Shown: positions 8,211-11,885 of the stretch, piece by piece | Layout: each line of letters starts with the position of its first letter | How positions within the stretch are numbered: the first letter of the stretch is position 1 | NCBI GenBank assembly: GCA_025677825.1 | Contig: JAIXMO010000147.1 | Coordinates: 1-11,885, forward strand | Direction of reading: 5' to 3' | From: Helicostylum pulchrum | Lineage: Eukaryota; Mucoromycota; Mucoromycetes; Mucorales; Mucoraceae | DNA: 11,885 nt | Notes under the pieces: generated by a model | The model's database searches: none | The model's input: the letters and a program-made list of their open reading frames with translations, nothing else | Told to the model about the DNA's origin: nothing | Position numbers and translations under genes: made by a program

Positions 8211-9407
8211 ATGGTAAGTGTTATGTTGTCTATTCGATCGTAGACAACGGCAGACTTTTATAGACTTTTGAATAGGTTTTGACTCTTCCTTTTTAGAGCC
8301 AAATACGTCTTCTTCCTCTTCTGGAGCTCAAAGAAAACCAAAATCAAATATTACAGGAAAGGATGACGTAGATGTCAAAAAAGAGAAGGAAGAAGGAAGA
8401 AAAAATCTTAAGAACGGTACTAAAGCTACAAATAAAAGTGCCCAAAAACCATGCCCAGCTTGCAAACAATTTGGCCATACTTCAAGTCGTAATAAATTAT
8501 GCTCTGAACATACTATGTCCATCGCTGAGCGTGAGAAAGCATTAAACGGCCACAAGTATCAAAACGTCACGATTTCTTTGAAATCCTTTGTTAGAGAGGA
8601 ATATTATGACATGTTAGTTTAAAGGGTTCAGTCACAGTGCGAATTTGAAAGAGAAGTTCTTTATTTCATAAAACTTTTCATCAACTACTATACCTTGGAA
8701 AATCGTCACGGAACCGTTAGCAAACACATATTTACCCAAAATGTTATATATGCTGTATGTAAAGTTATAATCGGAAAAGAAACAATGTGGTCAACGGAAG
8801 AGCGTTTTGGTATTTCCAATTTATCAGAAACGTATATCGTGTTCAGCAGAAGATATCCTGAATTTGTAAAACCTCTCTTGAACAGAAGAGGCTATTCTTA
8901 TTCCCTCACAGCAGCAACCAGAATCGCAGCAACAACGTATTTGAACTATTACGTGGAAAATATAAAAGGTGTCATATTTAAACATTTTATCAGTAGATTG
9001 ATGAATACAGTTCCGGTAACTTGAGCACTACATTTGGTAAAGCAATAACTGACTGATATTTTTTTAAGCGTAGAATTTGCGTATTGGTTTAGTAAAAAAA
9101 TATTGTAAATACTTATATGTTGCCTATAATCATTGATAATAGGCCAGACTGAGTGCTTCATAAAATCGACACGGAAGATGAAGAATTTGGTCCTTTCTTA
9201 GATGCATTGTTATCTATAATCCAAGAGTTATCTACCTACATCCATCGAGAAACTGACATTTACTGGAGAATACGATCACTTAACAAAGGTGATGTTAGCT
9301 CTGATCCTGGCTAGGTTATTCCTTTATTTTCGTACATCGTCAACACAATGGAAAGTAGTATTTTAAACGAAAAAGATCGGTTTGAATCAATCAATTTTGA
9401 CTGCTAA
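8211..9407 (+). pseudogene. Broken zinc-knuckle protein gene, mobile-element-like
   Basis: The ATG at 8211-8213 is followed at once by GTAAGT. Splicing to an acceptor ending AG at 8298 gives MPNTSSSSSGAQRKPK. The frame continues through a lysine-rich linker to a knuckle CPACKQFGHTSSRNKLC (8452-8502; C53, C56, H61, C69, pattern CX2CX4HX7C). An in-frame TAA at 8620-8622 interrupts it, and the same frame then stays open from 8623 to 9024 (including KHIFTQNVIYAVCKVIIGKE and ATRIAATTYLNYYVENIKG). A likely 58-nt intron, 9016-9073, has a CTGAC branch site. After it the frame stops at 9134. A shifted frame from 9153 carries more protein-like sequence (TEDEEFGPFLDALLSIIQEL), broken by TAG at 9312, up to TAA at 9405. 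The knuckle plus downstream pattern resembles, from memory, proteins repeated many times in Mucorales genomes; no search was run. At least three disruptions mark it as a decayed copy. Confidence 0.65.
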
Positions 9408-9606
9408 AACGGCCCGATATTTTTGTAAAATCAAATAGGCTATTCGACTGCTTGTCGTACCTAACCCAATCCCAGTTGACTCCACTCCGACTTCCAATGT
9501 GATACATGCTCTCTGAGCCACGCTTTATTTTCCTTAATAATAATAATAAAAAAAAAATTTCCCTTTCTTCCCTATATCTTTCTAAGCCGCGCATCATGGA
9601 TTAACT
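9408..9606 (+). other. Spacer between two broken ORFs
   Basis: The first part (9408-9520) still has mixed composition and a short open frame reading PNPIPVDSTPTSNV, possibly a further remnant of the preceding gene. It ends in an AT-rich stretch with a short TAA-repeat run (9534-9551) that may have been the promoter of the next ORF. Confidence 0.35.
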
Positions 9607-10112
9607 ATGACTGATCAAAGTAATGCAAACAATGAGCACTTACCCAGAACATATACAGAAGAAGAACACTTGGAATTATTCCAACGTTTTAGACAAGAGG
9701 AACAAACCACCAGTCATCGTTCTCGAGAAGAACGTGAGTTACCAATGGAGATTACTACCTCTTTGGAAAGTATTACCATGAAGAATGGACTATGGGAGAA
9801 GAAATTAATAAATCGTTTACCCAAAAGCTCAAAAATTACACCGTCGACACTACACAAGTGGTCAACGCGCACTACAAAGGGTCAGAAATTAGTCGCCTCC
9901 ATGGACGAGCAGCAACTGAAATCTTTGAACAACTCAGCACCCTCCAATTTGGAGGCCAAAAAAATTTACTCTGTTTGCTTAAATCCAGCGAGCAGTTAAT
10001 GAACTCGCTGACGAGCAGTTTTTTCGGCGAGTGGGATGAATCCGTTTTATTTCCACGAATCCGTTCTTTTTGGACACATTTACATTTTTTTTATTTAGGG
10101 AACGAATTATAG
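9607..10112 (+). pseudogene. Frameshifted hydrophilic ORF, gag-like in character
   Basis: The frame from ATG at 9607 reads HLPRTYTEEEHLELFQRF then RQEEQTTSHRSREERE, an acidic, coiled-coil-like N-terminus. A second frame, open from 9738, carries YLFGKYYHEEWTMGEEINK and GSEISRLHGRAATEIFEQL and runs to TAG at 10112. The protein-like signal passes from the first frame to the second between 9738 and about 9800, so a frameshift is likely. A 37-nt intron starting with GTGAGT at 9734 is possible but would be unusually short. The last 40 codons (after about 9985) lie in a short-repeat array and are probably not ancestral coding. Exact family unknown; the comparison to element-encoded gag-like proteins of Mucorales is from general character only. 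Confidence 0.45.
9986..10075 (+). repeat. Cluster of short degenerate repeats (left array)
   Basis: CGAGCAGTT occurs at 9989-9997 and 10012-10020, with its near inverse AACTCGCTG between. GAATCCGTT occurs at 10038-10046 and 10057-10065, 19 nt apart. The same words recur, mostly inverted, at 11528-11645. Confidence 0.55.
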
Positions 10113-11527
10113 TAAAACAGGTTTTTTTAAAAAAAATAGTAGGTAGGTTCATATAATGTTATGGTTTAATTATTGTTTTGATTAAAATAAATACATAAAT
10201 ATATTCGTATATAATAAGGATACTACTGGTACTTATAGTAAAAATTATTATATGAATTGTTACAGGAGCGAACCTTGTGCTTGATTTTAATACGGTGTGA
10301 AAAAGGCAGATGACAGAATATCCAGCGACTTAAACATTTGAAATGAGTACTTACATATGTAGCTACGTGAACTAAAGTATTGAACCATGAGTTTCTTTTT
10401 TTTTTTAAAAAAAAGGATAAAGTTAGTAAAGAGAAAGTCTTTTTCTAAAATTATTATTGTTGTTCATTCCCATGGAGAACTTACATTAGAGATGGGTACC
10501 CAGTTTGTATACGAACCTAGGTAGAATAAAATCAGAAGGTGAAAGAAAGAAAGATAAAATACGTTACAGACTTACTAGAGGAAAGAATACACCACATTTG
10601 TCTATTTAAAATATATGTATTAGAATTAGAATGGTGTACGCAAATGAATAATAGAGCATAATGGTTTAATATATGGTATTATTATACATACGAATGGAAA
10701 GTAATACTTTGATTTTTTTTAAAAATTACATTTATTTTTATGTAGAAAAAAAGAAGTGGAAAGAAAACGAGAGAAAAAAAGTAGAAGAAAGCGAAAGAAA
10801 AGAAAAAGGGAAAAAAGAAAGATTTTATACTCTTTTTGACTTTTCGCATAATATTTATTTTTACTTCTTCTAAACATTAAAAAAGTTAGGAAAAAACCCC
10901 ACTCTTTTGCACCTTTTGCTCCTTAGAAATTGATATTAATAAGAACAAGCATTCAGAAAAAACACCCACTGGAACCCTTTGCTATATTGAAGCCTTGATT
11001 CCTTGACGAAATGAGCTGACCGACATTGGCATTGAGATCTTTCGATTAACTTTCATAGCTTTAATCTTTCTTTTTATTTAGCCATCAACATGTTGTTTAC
11101 AATAAAGAAAAGAAAACATTACCGCCTTCTATTCATTGCACTGATCGACCGAATAAAAGAAAAACTGAAAGAGTTAGAAGGCTGAGAGTGATAATAGACA
11201 TAATACTGCTCAAAGAAGGTTTTAGGGTATATATACTTAAATCTCTGTGGCGTATATAGTTTTTTTTTTGAAATTGAGTTACTGTTTAAAAAAAAAGCAA
11301 ATGATCTTATAGCTAGTATATAGCTTGTACAAAAACGACCTGACCTAAAGCGGTATAAAAAGACTCTACCAGATATAACTTTAAATACGTATGATTCTTA
11401 GATAGTCACTGGAAATTTTTTTTATCCATGGATGAGTAGTTTTTTAAGATGACAAGTTTATTTAAAGGAAAGTAATTTTTTTTTTATTCGTAATATTTAA
11501 ACGAACAAGGTAAATTTTTTTTTTTTC
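10076..11527. other. AT-rich DNA without a clear gene, between two repeat arrays
   Basis: No ORF of convincing composition. The open frame at 10673-10873 is a Lys/Glu translation of purine runs. On the minus strand, 10465-10520 holds a 32-nt segment flanked by an acceptor-like CTACCTAG and the donor GTAAGT. A TACTAAC branch-like site near 10422-10428 precedes another open stretch that stays open to about 10220. On the plus strand, an ATG at 11090 after TTTAG opens 31 codons (MLFTIKKRKHYRLLFIAL at its start). None of these can be assembled into a gene I trust. Confidence 0.4.
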
Positions 11528-11645
11528 CTTGAACGGATTTACTTTTTTTTGGGTGGATTCACTTTATCCTTGAGCAAATTCACATGCTTTTAAGCGAGTT
11601 TACCTCATCCATGAGCGAGTTGAATGACTTTTGAATAAATTCGAT
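11528..11645 (-). repeat. Degenerate tandem array, about 20.4-nt period (right array)
   Basis: Six units align on the plus strand, starting near 11531, 11551, 11572, 11592, 11613 and 11633, with a core like GAGCGAATTYAC. The spacing alternates 20 and 21 nt. On the minus strand they read as variants of GTAAATCCGTTC. Units vary too much for recent duplication. Confidence 0.6.
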
Positions 11646-11730
11646 TTACGACGGATAAAACGATTTTTTTTAAAATTCAAATTTTATTTTTAATTTAATT
11701 CGCTCGAATCATCTATTCGTTCAAAACTCG

Positions 11731-11800
11731 GTAAACAGACGCTGAGGAGTAACCAGTTACTGCAAAATCGGCGACCATTCGTTTTGGAGCGACTGTTTAC
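11731..11800. repeat. Inverted repeat with a nested palindrome
   Basis: GTAAACAGACGCT (11731-11743) pairs with AGCGACTGTTTAC (11788-11800), 12 of 13 positions. Between them, AGTAACCAGTTACT (11748-11761) is itself a perfect 6-bp stem with a 2-nt loop. The local G+C is higher than in the flanks. Function unknown; element end or protein-binding site are possible. Confidence 0.6.
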
Positions 11801-11822
11801 TCAAAAATAAATAAATAACGAT

Positions 11823-11885
11823 TTAAAATAGCCGCGGTGATTCTGCTAACTCTGTAGATGCCGTTATGCAGGTACCAGCGTTAAA
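11823..11885 (-). CDS. Possible C-terminal end of a gene entering from the right
   Basis: Twenty codons are open on the minus strand from the window edge to TAA at 11823-11825, ending TELAESPRLF. G+C is near 50%, well above the AT-rich flank, which suits an exon. The stretch is far too short for identification and could equally be part of the neighbouring repeat structure. Confidence 0.15.
   Translation of the reverse strand, partial: FNAGTCITASTELAESPRLF

Noticed and set aside
8328..8555. Minus-strand ORF of 75 codons
   Set aside because: Shadow of the plus-strand zinc-knuckle ORF, whose cysteine/histidine pattern is the real signal.
9391..9597. Minus-strand ORF of 68 codons
   Set aside because: Low-complexity Leu/Lys/Glu segment; no motif and no fit with splice sites.
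10673..10873. Plus-strand ORF of 66 codons
   Set aside because: Lys/Glu translation of a purine-rich run; no supporting signal.
11090..11185. 31-codon plus-strand ORF after an acceptor-like TTTAG
   Set aside because: Pleasant basic/amphipathic composition but no upstream exon with a donor; too short to call.
1..11885. CRISPR array, bacterial operon or phage-like system
   Set aside because: The repeats are degenerate with no spacers, the genes carry spliceosomal introns, and no Shine-Dalgarno-linked ORFs are present.

Overview
The window looks like AT-rich nuclear DNA from an early-diverging filamentous fungus, most likely Mucoromycota (Mucorales). Three things point that way. The genes carry short GT-AG introns (57-85 nt). 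A large CAMKL-type kinase carries a fungal-style disordered tail. The right half holds broken ORFs that resemble, from memory only, lineage-specific repeat proteins common in Mucorales. There are no bacterial signals, no rRNA and no tRNA that I could recognise.

Layout. (1) 1-749, minus strand: a spliced gene of unknown function that runs off the left edge. Three exons join in frame through two good introns, and a fourth upstream exon at 933-1061 is possible. (2) 1850-1989, plus: an orphan exon or broken copy of a CsbD/Hmp1-like stress protein. About 360 bp further on lie a TATA box and a 10-nt start exon that lead to no clear gene. (3) 3077-6142, minus: the one well-supported gene, a six-exon Ser/Thr kinase of 911 aa. 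It has a tiny first coding exon, a 33-nt internal exon, an LKB1-type activation loop, a UBA-like segment and a very long disordered region. (4) 6143-7546: AT-rich intergenic DNA. (5) 7547-10112, plus: three consecutive disrupted ORFs. These are a frameshifted unknown protein, a CX2CX4HX7C zinc-knuckle protein with an ATG-only first exon and several stops, and a frameshifted acidic, gag-like ORF. I read this as a graveyard of mobile-element genes. A 24-bp imperfect inverted repeat lies at 7911-8005. (6) 9986-11800: two arrays of short degenerate repeats (about 20 nt apart) in opposite orientation flank about 1.4 kb of noncoding AT-rich DNA. A palindrome-rich 70-bp inverted repeat follows, and a short GC-richer open stretch sits at the right edge.

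Only the kinase and the left-edge gene look like working host genes, and nothing ties them into one pathway. The plus-strand block from 7547 onward looks like accessory, decaying mobile DNA. The most unusual structure is the pair of opposed short-repeat arrays, which could be the subterminal repeats of an undescribed non-autonomous element. All family assignments rest on reading the sequence and on memory of the families; no search was run.
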